Shown here: positions 52,924 to 62,693 of the stretch, in pieces
Position numbering within the stretch: position 1 is the stretch's first letter
Layout of the letters: each line of letters starts with the position of its first letter
Source of the DNA: JAJPXC01 sp964517875
GTDB lineage: Bacteria; Bacteroidota; Bacteroidia; Bacteroidales; Muribaculaceae
Direction: 5' to 3'
Length of the DNA: 64,000 nucleotides
Assembly: GCA_964517875.1 (NCBI GenBank)
Contig: CAZFEU010000001.1
Span: 1-64,000 of the forward strand
Program-made: the position numbers and the translations under genes
Notes under the pieces: generated by a model
Told to the model about the DNA's origin: nothing
The model's database searches: none
The model's input: only the letters and a program-made list of their open reading frames with translations

Positions 52924-53628
52924 TCATTCAGTTACTTCTCCCTTTTCTTTACTTACGGCAGATGCAGCAAGGGCCTGCCACAGGGGATCATCGGGTATGG
53001 GTGCATCGATTGCGATTTGCTCCTTGCTCACGGGATGAATGAAATCGATGTGCTGTGCCCTGAGTGATATCGAGCCATCGGGGTTACTGCGCTTGTCACC
53101 GTATTTCAAGTCCCCCTTAACAGGACATCCTATCGATGCCAATTGCGCTCTGATCTGATGCTTACGACCAGTGTGAAGATCTACTTCGAGCAGATAGTAA
53201 CGGTCGCTCTCTCCTATAAGCTTATAGCTGAGTATGACTTCCTTTGCTCCAGGTTTAGGCGAAGTACTTATATAAGATTTATTGTTGCGCTCCACTGTGG
53301 TAATATAACCTGTAAGTGTGTCAGCGTCTTTGGGAGGACGGTTTCGCACAATGGCCCAATAGCGCTTGTTGACCCGCCGATCACGGAACATATCATTAAG
53401 ACGTGCCAGCGCCTTTGATGTGCGTGCAAACACCACAAGCCCACCCACCGGACGGTCAAGTCGGTGTACAAGCCCACAGAACACATTACCAGGGCGGTTG
53501 TATTCCGTCTTTATCCATTCCTTGACGGCATCTATCAGGGTAGGGTCGCCAGTCTTGTCGCCTTGAACAATCTCGCCGGGTAGTTTTTCTACCACGGCGA
53601 GATGATTGTCGATATATATTACTTTCAA
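52924..53628 (-). CDS. RluA-family RNA pseudouridine synthase
   Basis: A 234-residue pseudouridine synthase. The catalytic motif HRLDRPVGG is at residues 55-63 with Asp58, and LETGRKHQIR-like LHTGRKHQIRAQLA lies near residue 170. There is no S4 domain, so it belongs to the short RluA-type group acting on tRNA or rRNA; the exact target is not determinable. It follows the phosphohexomutase gene by 17 bases. Confidence 0.93.
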   Translation of the reverse strand: MKVIYIDNHLAVVEKLPGEIVQGDKTGDPTLIDAVKEWIKTEYNRPGNVFCGLVHRLDRPVGGLVVFARTSKALARLNDMFRDRRVNKRYWAIVRNRPPKDADTLTGYITTVERNNKSYISTSPKPGAKEVILSYKLIGESDRYYLLEVDLHTGRKHQIRAQLASIGCPVKGDLKYGDKRSNPDGSISLRAQHIDFIHPVSKEQIAIDAPIPDDPLWQALAASAVSKEKGEVTE

Positions 53629-53645
53629 ATCCTGAGAAAATAAGG

Positions 53646-55394
53646 TTAGATGCCCAGGTCCTTCTTAACAGCATCAATTTTGGACTTGGCCTCGGCTTGT
53701 GCCTTATCGTAGTCGGCCTTATCTGTAAGTTCTCCTTTGACCTCGATATAGAATTTGATTTTCGGCTCTGTGCCCGACGGGCGTACAGATACCTTAGATC
53801 CATCAGCTGTGAAGAATTGAAGCACATTGCTGGTGGTGGGCATATCCATCTTATCAACCTTCCCGTTAGTTAGGTCGGTGACATTAAGGTCTGCGTAATC
53901 TTTTACGATAACTACTTCAGAACCGCCAAGCGATTTAGGAGGATTAGCGCGGAATGCCTTCATCATTGCAACGATTTCCTCAGCTCCCGACTTTCCGGTG
54001 CGTACAACTGAAATACCCTCTTCACGCGAGAAGCCGTATTTGATATAGATATCCTGAAGCATGCCCATGAAGTCGAGGTTGCGATCTTTTGCCCAAGCGC
54101 AGATTTCGGCCATAAGTGAGATTGCTGACACAGAATCCTTGTCGCGCGCGAAATCTTCGGCCAGGAAGCCGTAGCTCTCTTCACCACCACCTAAATAGTG
54201 GGCGGTGCCTTCGTGGTCGCGTATCACAGATGCAATCCATTTGAAGCCGGTGTAGCAGTCAAACATCGTAACGTTATTCTTGTCGGCAATTGACTTGATA
54301 GTTTCAGTGGTGACGATTGTCTTTACAATATACTCCTTGCCGGTGAGTCTACCTAACTCGGCATTACGCTCGATAAGGTAATTAAGGAGAATCATTACGA
54401 TCTGGTTGCCGTTGATAAGCTGATATTCTCCATTATTGTCGCGTATTACGCATCCAATACGGTCGGCATCAGGGTCAGATGCTACGATAAGATCAGCTTC
54501 TACTTCTTTCCCTTTGGCGATTGCCATTGCCATGGCTGAAGCATTCTCGGGGTTTGGTGAGTCAACAGTTGGGAACTCTCCGGAAGGAACGTCCTGCTCG
54601 GGCACATGGATAATGTTGGTAAAGCCATAGTTCTTGAGCGATGCGGGTACCATCTCAACGCCTGTACCATGTATTGGGGTATAGACGATTTTGAGGTCGT
54701 GGTGACGCTTGATAGCATCTGGGCTCAGTGAAAGGCCTTTGATAGCTGCAAGGAAAGCATCGTCAACATCCTTGCCGATGATTTGGATAAGGTCTTTGTT
54801 ACCCTTCATTTTAATTTCGCTCACATCGTGGATGCGATTGACATTGTCAATTATATTGACATCGTGAGGGGCAATAATCTGAGCACCGTCGCTCCAATAA
54901 GCTTTATAACCATTGTATTCCTTGGGGTTGTGCGATGCAGTGATGTTAACACCGCTCTGACAACCGAGATGACGTATTGCAAACGACAATTCGGGAGTAG
55001 GGCGGAAATTCTCAAATAGGTAAACCTTAATGCCGTTGGCCGAGAAGATATCGGCTACTATTTCGGCAAACTTACGTGAGTTATTGCGCACGTCATGGCC
55101 TACAACCACGCTGATCTGCGGTAGCTCGGCAAAAGCCTCCTTAAGATAGTTGGCCAGACCTTGTGTAGCTGCGCCAACGGTGTATATGTTCATGCGGTTG
55201 GTGCCTGCGCCCATAATTCCGCGCAGACCTCCGGTCCCAAATTCAAGGTCGCGATAGAATGATTCGATAAGTTGAGTTTTATCCTCAGCATCGAGCATGC
55301 GTTTCACTTCAGCGCGAGTCTCAGGGTCATATCCTTCGCCAAGCCATTTCTCAGCTTTGGCAACAACTTCGTTAAGTAATTCTTGGTTGTCCAT
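53646..55394 (-). CDS. Phosphoglucomutase/phosphomannomutase family enzyme
   Basis: A 582-residue alpha-D-phosphohexomutase moving phosphate between C1 and C6 of a hexose. The phosphoserine loop TASHNPKEYNG is at residues 152-162 with Ser154, the Mg-binding DPDADR is near residue 305, the sugar loop GGGEESYG near 403 and the phosphate-binding RPSGTEPKIKFY near the C-terminus. The length and FGTGGLRG start point to the PgcA-like group, which often works on glucose phosphates. Its promoter is at 55439-55469. Confidence 0.95.
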   Translation of the reverse strand: MDNQELLNEVVAKAEKWLGEGYDPETRAEVKRMLDAEDKTQLIESFYRDLEFGTGGLRGIMGAGTNRMNIYTVGAATQGLANYLKEAFAELPQISVVVGHDVRNNSRKFAEIVADIFSANGIKVYLFENFRPTPELSFAIRHLGCQSGVNITASHNPKEYNGYKAYWSDGAQIIAPHDVNIIDNVNRIHDVSEIKMKGNKDLIQIIGKDVDDAFLAAIKGLSLSPDAIKRHHDLKIVYTPIHGTGVEMVPASLKNYGFTNIIHVPEQDVPSGEFPTVDSPNPENASAMAMAIAKGKEVEADLIVASDPDADRIGCVIRDNNGEYQLINGNQIVMILLNYLIERNAELGRLTGKEYIVKTIVTTETIKSIADKNNVTMFDCYTGFKWIASVIRDHEGTAHYLGGGEESYGFLAEDFARDKDSVSAISLMAEICAWAKDRNLDFMGMLQDIYIKYGFSREEGISVVRTGKSGAEEIVAMMKAFRANPPKSLGGSEVVIVKDYADLNVTDLTNGKVDKMDMPTTSNVLQFFTADGSKVSVRPSGTEPKIKFYIEVKGELTDKADYDKAQAEAKSKIDAVKKDLGI

Positions 55395-55438
55395 TTGAGT
55401 GGAATATTTAGTTTGAAATTTGGTTATTTGAATCTATG

Positions 55439-55469
55439 CAAAAATAAAGTTTAATTTTCTCATTAGCAA
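55439..55469 (-). promoter_or_regulatory. Promoter for phosphohexomutase gene
   Basis: Minus strand TTG (55467-55469), 20-base spacer, TATTTTTG (55439-55446). Both parts fit the Bacteroidota consensus. Leader of about 40 bases. Confidence 0.7.
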
Positions 55470-55567
55470 GCATCAACTATTTTTTCATAATACGGAGGGA
55501 ATAATATCTCGGCTTATGTAAATAGGTTTGAGGCTCGTATTCATAACCTATCTGAGAAGTCAGTTGT

Positions 55568-57142
55568 TCAAAATATTGACTTATATTGAGTTAAAAGTTC
55601 GTTAAAACGTTTTTCATCACGAATTGGGGCGCAATTGATTCGGGCCGTATCTTCTCGGTTCCAATCATGATAATTGGCATATCCGGCTTCAAGTGCACAT
55701 TCCATAAAATCAAGAGCCTTATCCTTATTGCCTGACTGAGCATAGTAGCAGGTAGCGAGGTAAAGCATATGAGGATCCTTGGGGTCAGCAGAAAGTTGAG
55801 ATTCGAGCAGAATTTCACCTTTCTTGTTATCGCCATTGAAAAGGTAAGCGAAATCGGTGAGCGGTTCCATTGTATTTTCAAGTGAAATCACCCTATTGCA
55901 ATAATTTTTGGCCGCGCCAGGCTGATTGAGATAATCTGTAAGTATCCATGCGCGTTCAAGTAGGAATAATGGGTCATCGCCATCGTTTAGAATAGCTTCG
56001 CCAATTGCTGTTGAGGCATCTGAATAATTCTTTAGGTCAACCAAAGCAAGGCCTTTTTGCTCCATTGCGTCAACATTTGCAGGGTCTTTTGCTAATGCCT
56101 TGTCAGCAGCCTCGAGGGCATCTTCCGGCCGCCACTGAGCACGGCGTATCTTTGAAAGTGTAACATAGAAGTCAGCATTGTCGGCAGTAGCACTAATGGC
56201 AAATTCAATGTCCACAGCGGCCTGGGCATAATTGCCGAGCGCATAATAGCACTGTGCAAGTGCTTGATATATTCCAGGGCTTGTGGTGTTACCCTCAATA
56301 AGCTTGTTGAAGTCGTTGATCGCATCTTTATAGTGATAATTAATCATTGCGACCTCGGCACGGAGATATTTGAACATATCCACATTTGGCGCGTCCTTGA
56401 TTGCCTCGCTGAGAGCTGTAGAAGTGGCGGGATAGTCTTTTCCACCCAGAGCTATAAGATCACTGAGCGCTCGACCGTTAGCATCGATAGAGATAGCGGC
56501 TATTAGGTCTTGAGCAGCGGCTGTATTGTTGCCAAGCTCCATGCGGATATTTGCTCGTGTGACATACACGCTGCTTTCGCCGGCGTTAAGTTGCACTGCT
56601 TTATCGGCATATTCATTGGCCTGACCGTAGTTTCGCTCTTTTATTGCAGCACGAGCGAGCCCGAACAGCGCCTCGGGGCTACGGGGCGAGAGCCCTTGCA
56701 TCCTAATATAACCGGCCTTGGCATCCTGAAGTTTACCCAGTAGGAGGTCCGTGTTTGCCTTTTGATGTATTGTGTTAAAGTTGGTTGGATCAAGCGCCAA
56801 AGCAGATTCAAAGTCAGCCGAAGCCTCTGCCGGTCGGTCAGTCATCAGGTAGATATTGGCTCTCAGCACCAACTCTTCATATCGCATATCTGTGCGATCG
56901 GCAGGAGTAAGTTTGATGGCCTCATTGATGTCGCTTAACGCACGCAGATATTGATTCAGTCTATAATAGTCGGAAGCACGGCGGAAATATGGTTCAAAAT
57001 CCGTAGGGTCTTCCTTGATAAGGCGATCATATGTGTTCATAATAGCCTGCTGGACCGGGTTGGAGGACAAGTCCTGTCCGTATACGTATGACGTAGATAT
57101 TGAAGCAAGCGCTAATGAAATCAATATTGGAAACTTACGCAT
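55568..57142 (-). CDS. Exported tetratricopeptide-repeat protein
   Basis: A 524-residue exported protein made mainly of TPR helices. The signal peptide covers about residues 1-22 (ending YVYG). At least nine TPR-like units run from about residue 30 to 500, for example YRLNQYLRALSDINEAIKLTP and YALGNYAQAAVDIEFAISATA. Probably a periplasmic scaffold; no enzymatic domain. It is the last gene of the seven-gene operon, 34 bases after kdsA. Confidence 0.88.
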   Translation of the reverse strand: MRKFPILISLALASISTSYVYGQDLSSNPVQQAIMNTYDRLIKEDPTDFEPYFRRASDYYRLNQYLRALSDINEAIKLTPADRTDMRYEELVLRANIYLMTDRPAEASADFESALALDPTNFNTIHQKANTDLLLGKLQDAKAGYIRMQGLSPRSPEALFGLARAAIKERNYGQANEYADKAVQLNAGESSVYVTRANIRMELGNNTAAAQDLIAAISIDANGRALSDLIALGGKDYPATSTALSEAIKDAPNVDMFKYLRAEVAMINYHYKDAINDFNKLIEGNTTSPGIYQALAQCYYALGNYAQAAVDIEFAISATADNADFYVTLSKIRRAQWRPEDALEAADKALAKDPANVDAMEQKGLALVDLKNYSDASTAIGEAILNDGDDPLFLLERAWILTDYLNQPGAAKNYCNRVISLENTMEPLTDFAYLFNGDNKKGEILLESQLSADPKDPHMLYLATCYYAQSGNKDKALDFMECALEAGYANYHDWNREDTARINCAPIRDEKRFNELLTQYKSIF

Positions 57143-57176
57143 AAGTGTTATCTAAAAAATTAATTAATTGTGTGAA

Positions 57177-58001
57177 TTACTGATTAATTGAATTTACTGC
57201 CATGCGCAACGTGGAGAGTCGTTCGAGCAGTGATGGCAGCAATTCAAGGCGCAACATATTTGCTCCGTCGCTTTTAGCCACTGACGGATCCTGGTGAGTC
57301 TCCATGAAAAGACCGTCGGCTCCCGCTGCAATACCGGCTCGAGCTATGGTTTCTATCATTTCAGGCATACCACCTGTTACGCCAGCAGCTTGATTGGGTT
57401 GTTGCAGTGAGTGGGTAACGTCGAGTATAACCGGGCAGTTGTTGCGTTGCATTATTGGTATGCCACGGAAATCGACTACCAGGTCGGTATAACCGAATGT
57501 AGTGCCACGCTCAGTAATTGCAACTTGCTTTCCACCGGCATCACGTACCTTTTCAACGGCATGTAACATGGCTTGTGGTGAAAGAAATTGCCCTTTCTTG
57601 ATATTGACCATCTTCCCGGTTCGGGCTGCAGCGATTAGGAGTTCGGTTTGTCGGCACAGAAATGCCGGAATCTGAAGAATATCCACATATTCAGCTGCTA
57701 ATTCAGCCTCTTCGTTGGTGTGAATATCAGTTACGACTGGAATCTCAAAAGTCTCTTTAACTTTATATAGAATTTTCAATGCCTTTTCATCTCCAATGCC
57801 CGTGAACGAATCAATGCGCGAGCGGTTGGCCTTACGATAACTCCCTTTGAAAACATATGGGATATTTAGTCGGGAGGTAGCCTCGCAACATTTTTCTGCG
57901 ATATCAAGTGCCATCTTTTCCCCTTCGATCACACAGGGACCGGCCAGTAGGAAAAAATTGTCGGTAATTGACGATGTAAGGTAAGTTAATAGATTATCCA
58001 T
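57177..58001 (-). CDS. kdsA: 3-Deoxy-8-phosphooctulonate synthase
   Basis: A 274-residue KdsA joining phosphoenolpyruvate and arabinose 5-phosphate to Kdo-8-phosphate for LPS core synthesis. FLLAGPCVIEGE starts the barrel, FKGSYRKANRSRIDSF is near residue 51-66, VTDIHTNEEAE near 92, and GLFMETHQDPSVAKSDGANML near the C-terminus. Overlaps the rsmE end by 8 bases. Confidence 0.97.
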   Translation of the reverse strand: MDNLLTYLTSSITDNFFLLAGPCVIEGEKMALDIAEKCCEATSRLNIPYVFKGSYRKANRSRIDSFTGIGDEKALKILYKVKETFEIPVVTDIHTNEEAELAAEYVDILQIPAFLCRQTELLIAAARTGKMVNIKKGQFLSPQAMLHAVEKVRDAGGKQVAITERGTTFGYTDLVVDFRGIPIMQRNNCPVILDVTHSLQQPNQAAGVTGGMPEMIETIARAGIAAGADGLFMETHQDPSVAKSDGANMLRLELLPSLLERLSTLRMAVNSINQ

Positions 58002-58710
58002 TTGCTTGGTTTATTATATGGACTGTATCACAGCCTACAAGAGCCGCAGTCTCGGTACGTAGCCGGTTGTCGCCCATTGTAACTGGTATAAAGCCTGCAT
58101 TTATTGCTGATTCAACTTCATCGGGAGTGAAATCACCCTCAGGACCAATTAATATAATTGTGTCAGAGCCGGGGCGACACATTCTTGCCATCAGTCTGCG
58201 TTCCACTTTATCGCTACAATATCCTATAAACTTCTGAGCCGCTGCATGGCTTATGTTGCTTATCAAAGTCTTGATGTCGGTTATAGCGTCAATTTGAGGT
58301 AATACCGACTTAAGCGACTGTTTCATAGCTGATATAGCGATTTTTTCAAGGCGTTCTGTTTTGATTTCCTTCCTTTCCGAGCGTTGGCATCGGATGGGAA
58401 TGACTCTGTTAACTCCGATTTCAGTGAGTTTCTCAACAAGCCATTCCATTCTATCCATATTCTTGGTAGGAGCAACAGCAACGGTAATATTGTAATTCCA
58501 TGGAAGCGGTGCATCGATGCGCTCAAGAATCTCAACCATCGTACGCTTGGGGTGTGGGTCGAGTATGCTTGCACGGAAGCGATGCCCGCAACCGTCTACT
58601 ATTTCCAGTTCATCCCCCATACCCATGCGCAGCACGCGGATTGCGTGTTGCGAATCACTTTCGGGCAACACAGGGTTGCTTTCAATCTCAGGGGCGTAAA
58701 ACTGAATCAT
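57994..58710 (-). CDS. rsmE: 16S rRNA m3U1498 methyltransferase
   Basis: A 238-residue RsmE, a SPOUT-class methyltransferase of 16S rRNA U1498. The N-terminal PUA-like part has HAIRVLRMGMGDELEIVDG, and the knotted SAM site has IGPEGDFTPDEVESA near residue 165 and LGDNRLRTETAAL-like MGDNRLRTETAALVG near the end. It sits 14 bases after the nucleoside transporter gene. Confidence 0.96.
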   Translation of the reverse strand: MIQFYAPEIESNPVLPESDSQHAIRVLRMGMGDELEIVDGCGHRFRASILDPHPKRTMVEILERIDAPLPWNYNITVAVAPTKNMDRMEWLVEKLTEIGVNRVIPIRCQRSERKEIKTERLEKIAISAMKQSLKSVLPQIDAITDIKTLISNISHAAAQKFIGYCSDKVERRLMARMCRPGSDTIILIGPEGDFTPDEVESAINAGFIPVTMGDNRLRTETAALVGCDTVHIINQANG

Positions 58711-58724
58711 ATGGATGACGCAAA

Positions 58725-60062
58725 TTAAATCTTTCCAACAAATCCATCAGCTCCCTCTCCATCTATATCAGCAGCTTGGTCGAGCGATACGTTGGGAGTC
58801 TTTCGGGGATTCTTGAACAAAAGGGCGAATAATACACCCACCACTAATGCGTAACCGGCAAATATATACCACGACTCAACCCATCCCTGTGCCTGCGCCT
58901 CGGGGGAGGAGAGAGAAAATACACGGTTATTGATCACTGCCTGTGCAGCAAGCGTACCTATTGTTGCACCGATACCATTAGTCATGATCATAAACAAGCC
59001 TTGTGCTGAGCTGCGCTGTGCGGGGTCGACTTTCTGGTCAACAAAAAGCGAACCTGAAACATTGAAGAAATCGAATGCAATGCCGTACACAATCATTGAG
59101 AGTATAAAGAGCCACAAGCCGCTACCAGGGTTGCCGGCTCCAAAAAAGCCGAATCTGAAAACCCATGCAAACATTGACAGCAGCATTACCGTTTTGATTC
59201 CAAAGCGTTTCAAGGCAAATGGAATTAAAAGAATGCAAAGGGTTTCGCTCATTTGAGATAATGAAATCAATGCGTTGGCATTCTTTACGCCCCATGCGCC
59301 GGCGTATTCCGGGAGATTTTCGAAACTGGATATAAATGGATTGGCAAATCCATTGGTGATTTGCAAAGATACACCCAGTAGCATACTGAAGATAAAGAAA
59401 ATAGCCATCTGCTTGTCTTTGAACAGCACAAATGCCCTAAGACCAAGTATGTCAACAAGCGACTGTTTTTTGTCAGAGACCTTGCACACAGGACACCCCG
59501 GCATCGTAAGCGCATAAGCGGCAAGAACAAGACTTATGAATCCGGAAGTCAGCAGCTGATTATATGTATTCTGAAAACCAGTGAAGTTTACAAAAAGCAT
59601 CGAGCATATAAAACCAATTGTACCGAAAACTCGTATCGGCGGGAATGCCTTCACTGTGTCAAAACCGGCCTTTGTAAGAACCGAATAAGCTACAGAATTA
59701 GACAAGCCAATTGTAGGCATAAAAAATGCTACAGACAATGTGTATAGTGTAAACAGCAGGCCAAAACCGGGAAGAATACCCTCTGGTTGTATCATACAGT
59801 AAGCGCCAGCAGAACACATAAATATACCGGCTAAGAGATGCGAGATGCTTAGCATCTTCTGTGCCGGTATACAGCGGTCGGCGATAATGCCCACTATTGC
59901 AGGCATAAAGAGTGATACTATACCTTGTATAGCGTAGAACCAACCTATGTTTTCGGCCATACCGATTCGTGCCAGGTAGTTGCCCATTGAGGTGAGGTAA
60001 GCTCCCCAGACAGCAAATTCCAGGAAATTCATCACTATTAGGCGAAACTTCAAATTTTTCAT
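58725..60062 (-). CDS. Nucleoside transporter, NupG-like MFS
   Basis: A 445-residue inner-membrane protein with about 12 helices, of the nucleoside:H+ symporter (NHS) branch of the major facilitator superfamily. The start FRLIVMNFLEFAVWGAYLTSMGNYL and the loop GIIADRCIPAQKML are characteristic. It likely imports nucleosides with protons; exact substrate unproven. Fourth gene of the DUF5106 operon. Confidence 0.92.
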   Translation of the reverse strand: MKNLKFRLIVMNFLEFAVWGAYLTSMGNYLARIGMAENIGWFYAIQGIVSLFMPAIVGIIADRCIPAQKMLSISHLLAGIFMCSAGAYCMIQPEGILPGFGLLFTLYTLSVAFFMPTIGLSNSVAYSVLTKAGFDTVKAFPPIRVFGTIGFICSMLFVNFTGFQNTYNQLLTSGFISLVLAAYALTMPGCPVCKVSDKKQSLVDILGLRAFVLFKDKQMAIFFIFSMLLGVSLQITNGFANPFISSFENLPEYAGAWGVKNANALISLSQMSETLCILLIPFALKRFGIKTVMLLSMFAWVFRFGFFGAGNPGSGLWLFILSMIVYGIAFDFFNVSGSLFVDQKVDPAQRSSAQGLFMIMTNGIGATIGTLAAQAVINNRVFSLSSPEAQAQGWVESWYIFAGYALVVGVLFALLFKNPRKTPNVSLDQAADIDGEGADGFVGKI

Positions 60063-60076
60063 GGTTATGATAATTT

Positions 60077-60679
60077 TTATTTATTATTCTTACGTTTCAT
60101 GTCGAGTATCGACTGCACCTTTTCTGCTTGCTCGTACTCCTCATTTTCAATCATACGTGCCAGTGTGCGCTCCAGCTCTTCGATTGAGTAGTTTTCGAGA
60201 CGTGGTTGGGTACTGCCGAGCGATTCCGGTGTTTCATCGTCGGCCGACGGGTCAACCTGAGTTTCCATCTCAAATCCTACTTCATCCATAATCGCACGTG
60301 TGGTATAGATAGGGGTATGTGTGCGCATTGCGATGGCAATAGCGTCAGATGTGCGGGCATCAAGGGTCACTTGTCGTTCACCGTCGTCAAACACCATTTC
60401 GGAGTGGAATATTCCGTCCTCAAACTTGTAAATATATACCTCCCTTAAAATCACTCCGAATGCATGAGCAAAACTCACAAACAGGTCGTGGGTGAGAGGT
60501 CGCGGAGGTTTGATGCCTTCAATTATTAGAGCTATTGATTGAGCATCAGAGTTGCCAATGACAATGGGAATCTTCACCGGACCATCAACCTGTGCCAACA
60601 ATAAGGCGCTGACCCCCGAATGAGTTTGTGAATAGGAAATGCCCATTACTCGAAATTCAATACGTTCATCCATGGTCAT
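60077..60679 (-). CDS. Bifunctional nuclease family protein with UVR motif
   Basis: A 200-residue protein. Residues about 8-135 form the BFN/DUF151 domain, with PIVIGNSDAQSIALIIEG, RPLTHDLF and LDARTSDAIAIAMRTHTPIY. The C-terminus (about 155-195) is a UVR-like helical hairpin (LARMIENEEYEQAEKVQSILD) as in UvrB/UvrC. The BFN family has reported nuclease activity in plants and is a structure of unknown role in bacteria. I chose the ATG at 60679, which overlaps the mnmA stop (TAATG), over the longer frame from 60709. Confidence 0.9.
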   Translation of the reverse strand: MTMDERIEFRVMGISYSQTHSGVSALLLAQVDGPVKIPIVIGNSDAQSIALIIEGIKPPRPLTHDLFVSFAHAFGVILREVYIYKFEDGIFHSEMVFDDGERQVTLDARTSDAIAIAMRTHTPIYTTRAIMDEVGFEMETQVDPSADDETPESLGSTQPRLENYSIEELERTLARMIENEEYEQAEKVQSILDMKRKNNK

Positions 60680-61746
60680 TAAAGTGTTATTATTCCTGAA
60701 CCGTAGCACAGGCGGTGATCGCGGTCGTATATTGCAGTGAATTGTCCCGGAGCTATCCCTTGAATCTTTTCGTCCGACTCAATTCGATAGCTTCGTTCAC
60801 CGGTACGCATGATTTTTCCGGACACGAATTGGGGCGTATGACGATTCTTAAATGTAATCTCATAACCATCAATTGCATCAGCCCATGGTGCGGGGGAAAT
60901 GAAGAGCATCTCGTCGAGGAGTATTTCTCGTCCATACTGCTTCTCGGTATCATATCCGCGTGACACATAAATTACGTTGTCGTGCACGTTTTTCTTCACC
61001 ACATACCACGGGCCACCACTCAGGCCTAAACCTTTGCGTTGCCCAATAGTATGGAACCAATAGCCGTGATGCTCCCCAAGCTTTCGGCCTGTTTCAATCT
61101 CTACTATCGCACCCTTCTTTTCACCTAAATGGCGGCGTATAAAGTCATTGTAATTGATATTTCCAAGGAAGCAGATTCCTTGTGAATCCTTGCGATAGGC
61201 GTTTGGCAAATTGGCTTCGATAGCCATTTCGCGCACCTTTGATTTTGGCAAATCTCCAATCGGGAATATGAGGTGTTGTAGCTGTTTGTAGGTAATTCTG
61301 GCTAAAAAGTCGGTCTGGTCCTTTACGGGGTCGAGGGCTGTGCCAAGATAGTCGATACCGTCAATTTTCAAGTGCGTAGCATAATGTCCAGTAGCAGTAA
61401 GGTCGAATTCATGCCCCCACCGTTCCTCAAAGTAGCCGAACTTAATGATACGGTTGCAAAGGATGTCAGGGTTGGGAGTCAATCCATCCTTCACTGTACG
61501 CAGAGCATAGTCCATAACGTGGTCCCAATATTCCTGATGAAGCGATACCACTTCGAAGGGCAGGTTGTATTGTCGGGCTATATACGAGCACATCTCTATA
61601 TCTTCTTCAGCCGAGCAATCACCTTCCCCGTTATCCATACCAATACGGATATAGAATAGGGTAAGGTCTGCATGACCCTGGTCGAGAAGTCGTCTCACTG
61701 AAACCGCTGAGTCAACGCCACCTGATATAAGTACTGCTATCGACAT
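60679..61746 (-). CDS. mnmA: tRNA-specific 2-thiouridylase
   Basis: A 355-residue MnmA that thiolates U34 of tRNA-Lys, Glu and Gln. The PP-loop SGGVDS is at residues 8-13, the first catalytic Cys in NPDILCNRIIKF (C97), and the second in DSQGICFLG near residue 194. The C-terminal half has the usual PRKPGPI-free Bacteroidota form with IGQRKGLGLSGGPWYVV. It follows the DUF5106 gene by 3 bases. Confidence 0.96.
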   Translation of the reverse strand: MSIAVLISGGVDSAVSVRRLLDQGHADLTLFYIRIGMDNGEGDCSAEEDIEMCSYIARQYNLPFEVVSLHQEYWDHVMDYALRTVKDGLTPNPDILCNRIIKFGYFEERWGHEFDLTATGHYATHLKIDGIDYLGTALDPVKDQTDFLARITYKQLQHLIFPIGDLPKSKVREMAIEANLPNAYRKDSQGICFLGNINYNDFIRRHLGEKKGAIVEIETGRKLGEHHGYWFHTIGQRKGLGLSGGPWYVVKKNVHDNVIYVSRGYDTEKQYGREILLDEMLFISPAPWADAIDGYEITFKNRHTPQFVSGKIMRTGERSYRIESDEKIQGIAPGQFTAIYDRDHRLCYGSGIITL

Positions 61747-61749
61747 AGA

Positions 61750-62661
61750 TCAGTTATTAGATGTGCCCTCGGCGGGAGTTAGTTTGACGTCGGGCAACAC
61801 GGCTAACGCATTGAGAACGTTGTCAACGGGTATATTTTTTGCCACAATCTTCTTTTCACTGTCAAGGAAATAGAATGTGGGATTGGTGCGTGTATCAACC
61901 TTCTCGTCAATTTGGTCAGAGGCAGTAACGATCCAATTTGCGGGATAATCTGACAGAGACTCACCCCAAACCTCATCTGCTTGATCGGGATATACACTTA
62001 CTATGGCAATCGTGCCTGAGTTGATAAGCCTCTGCGCGTCATAGTTGGTAGCCAGGCGTGCGCGCGCAAGTCGGCAGTCGCTGCACGTGGGGTCGTTGAT
62101 AAAGACGATAGTGTAAGGGGTAGTGATGTCATTGATTGATTTCGACGAACCGTCGGCCGATTTAAGGTTAACCTCGGGGAAAACTTGCCCCATTTGCGAG
62201 TGTGCGAGCACCGATGCCTGATGCTGAAAGCGCGCACGTTGCTCACCAGGGATCTTCTTACACTCAGCAACCGCTTTGGCGAATGGAAGGTATGCCTCGT
62301 CGCTCACCATCTCGGCTGAGTCACCATAGAGTGCGTTTTCAGCCATCTCACCAATGATAAGAAGGTGCTTGGGGTCTTTCTTCACTTGGTTTATGAGTTT
62401 GTCGATTGATTGGTGAACAACGTTAGCGTCGGCATATGGCATAAATGACACATAGTCATTAAATGCCTGTGCCAATTTGGCACGTGATGAAAATGCGCTT
62501 TTAAGATCACAACGGTCCCAAAAATGTTCCACAAGATAACTTGTGCGGTCACTTAGAGACTCAAGTGACTCGGGTGGAGTGGGATAGGGGAAGTAAGTAT
62601 CTTCGGCATAACCCATTACCGCTATGAAGGTTAATATAAGTGAAGATATGATGCGTCTCAT
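61750..62661 (-). CDS. DUF5106 thioredoxin-like exported protein
   Basis: A 303-residue exported protein. The signal peptide ends YAED near residue 20. The N-terminal half (about 25-160, SYLVEHFWDRCDLKSAFSS) matches DUF5106, found with thioredoxin domains in Bacteroidales. The C-terminal half is thioredoxin-like, with FINDPTCSDCRLAR carrying a CxxC pair near residue 200 and NPTFYFLDSEKKIV as the cis-Pro region. Likely a periplasmic redox protein. It is first in a seven-gene operon. Confidence 0.88.
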   Translation of the reverse strand: MRRIISSLILTFIAVMGYAEDTYFPYPTPPESLESLSDRTSYLVEHFWDRCDLKSAFSSRAKLAQAFNDYVSFMPYADANVVHQSIDKLINQVKKDPKHLLIIGEMAENALYGDSAEMVSDEAYLPFAKAVAECKKIPGEQRARFQHQASVLAHSQMGQVFPEVNLKSADGSSKSINDITTPYTIVFINDPTCSDCRLARARLATNYDAQRLINSGTIAIVSVYPDQADEVWGESLSDYPANWIVTASDQIDEKVDTRTNPTFYFLDSEKKIVAKNIPVDNVLNALAVLPDVKLTPAEGTSNN

Positions 62662-62693
62662 ATGATAATTCGCAGTTGTTAAAAATTATAGCG

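Noticed and set aside
53486..53857. Antisense-frame open reading frame across the mutase/pseudouridine synthase junction
   Set aside because: Alternative frame of two well-identified genes, Arg/Ser-rich translation.
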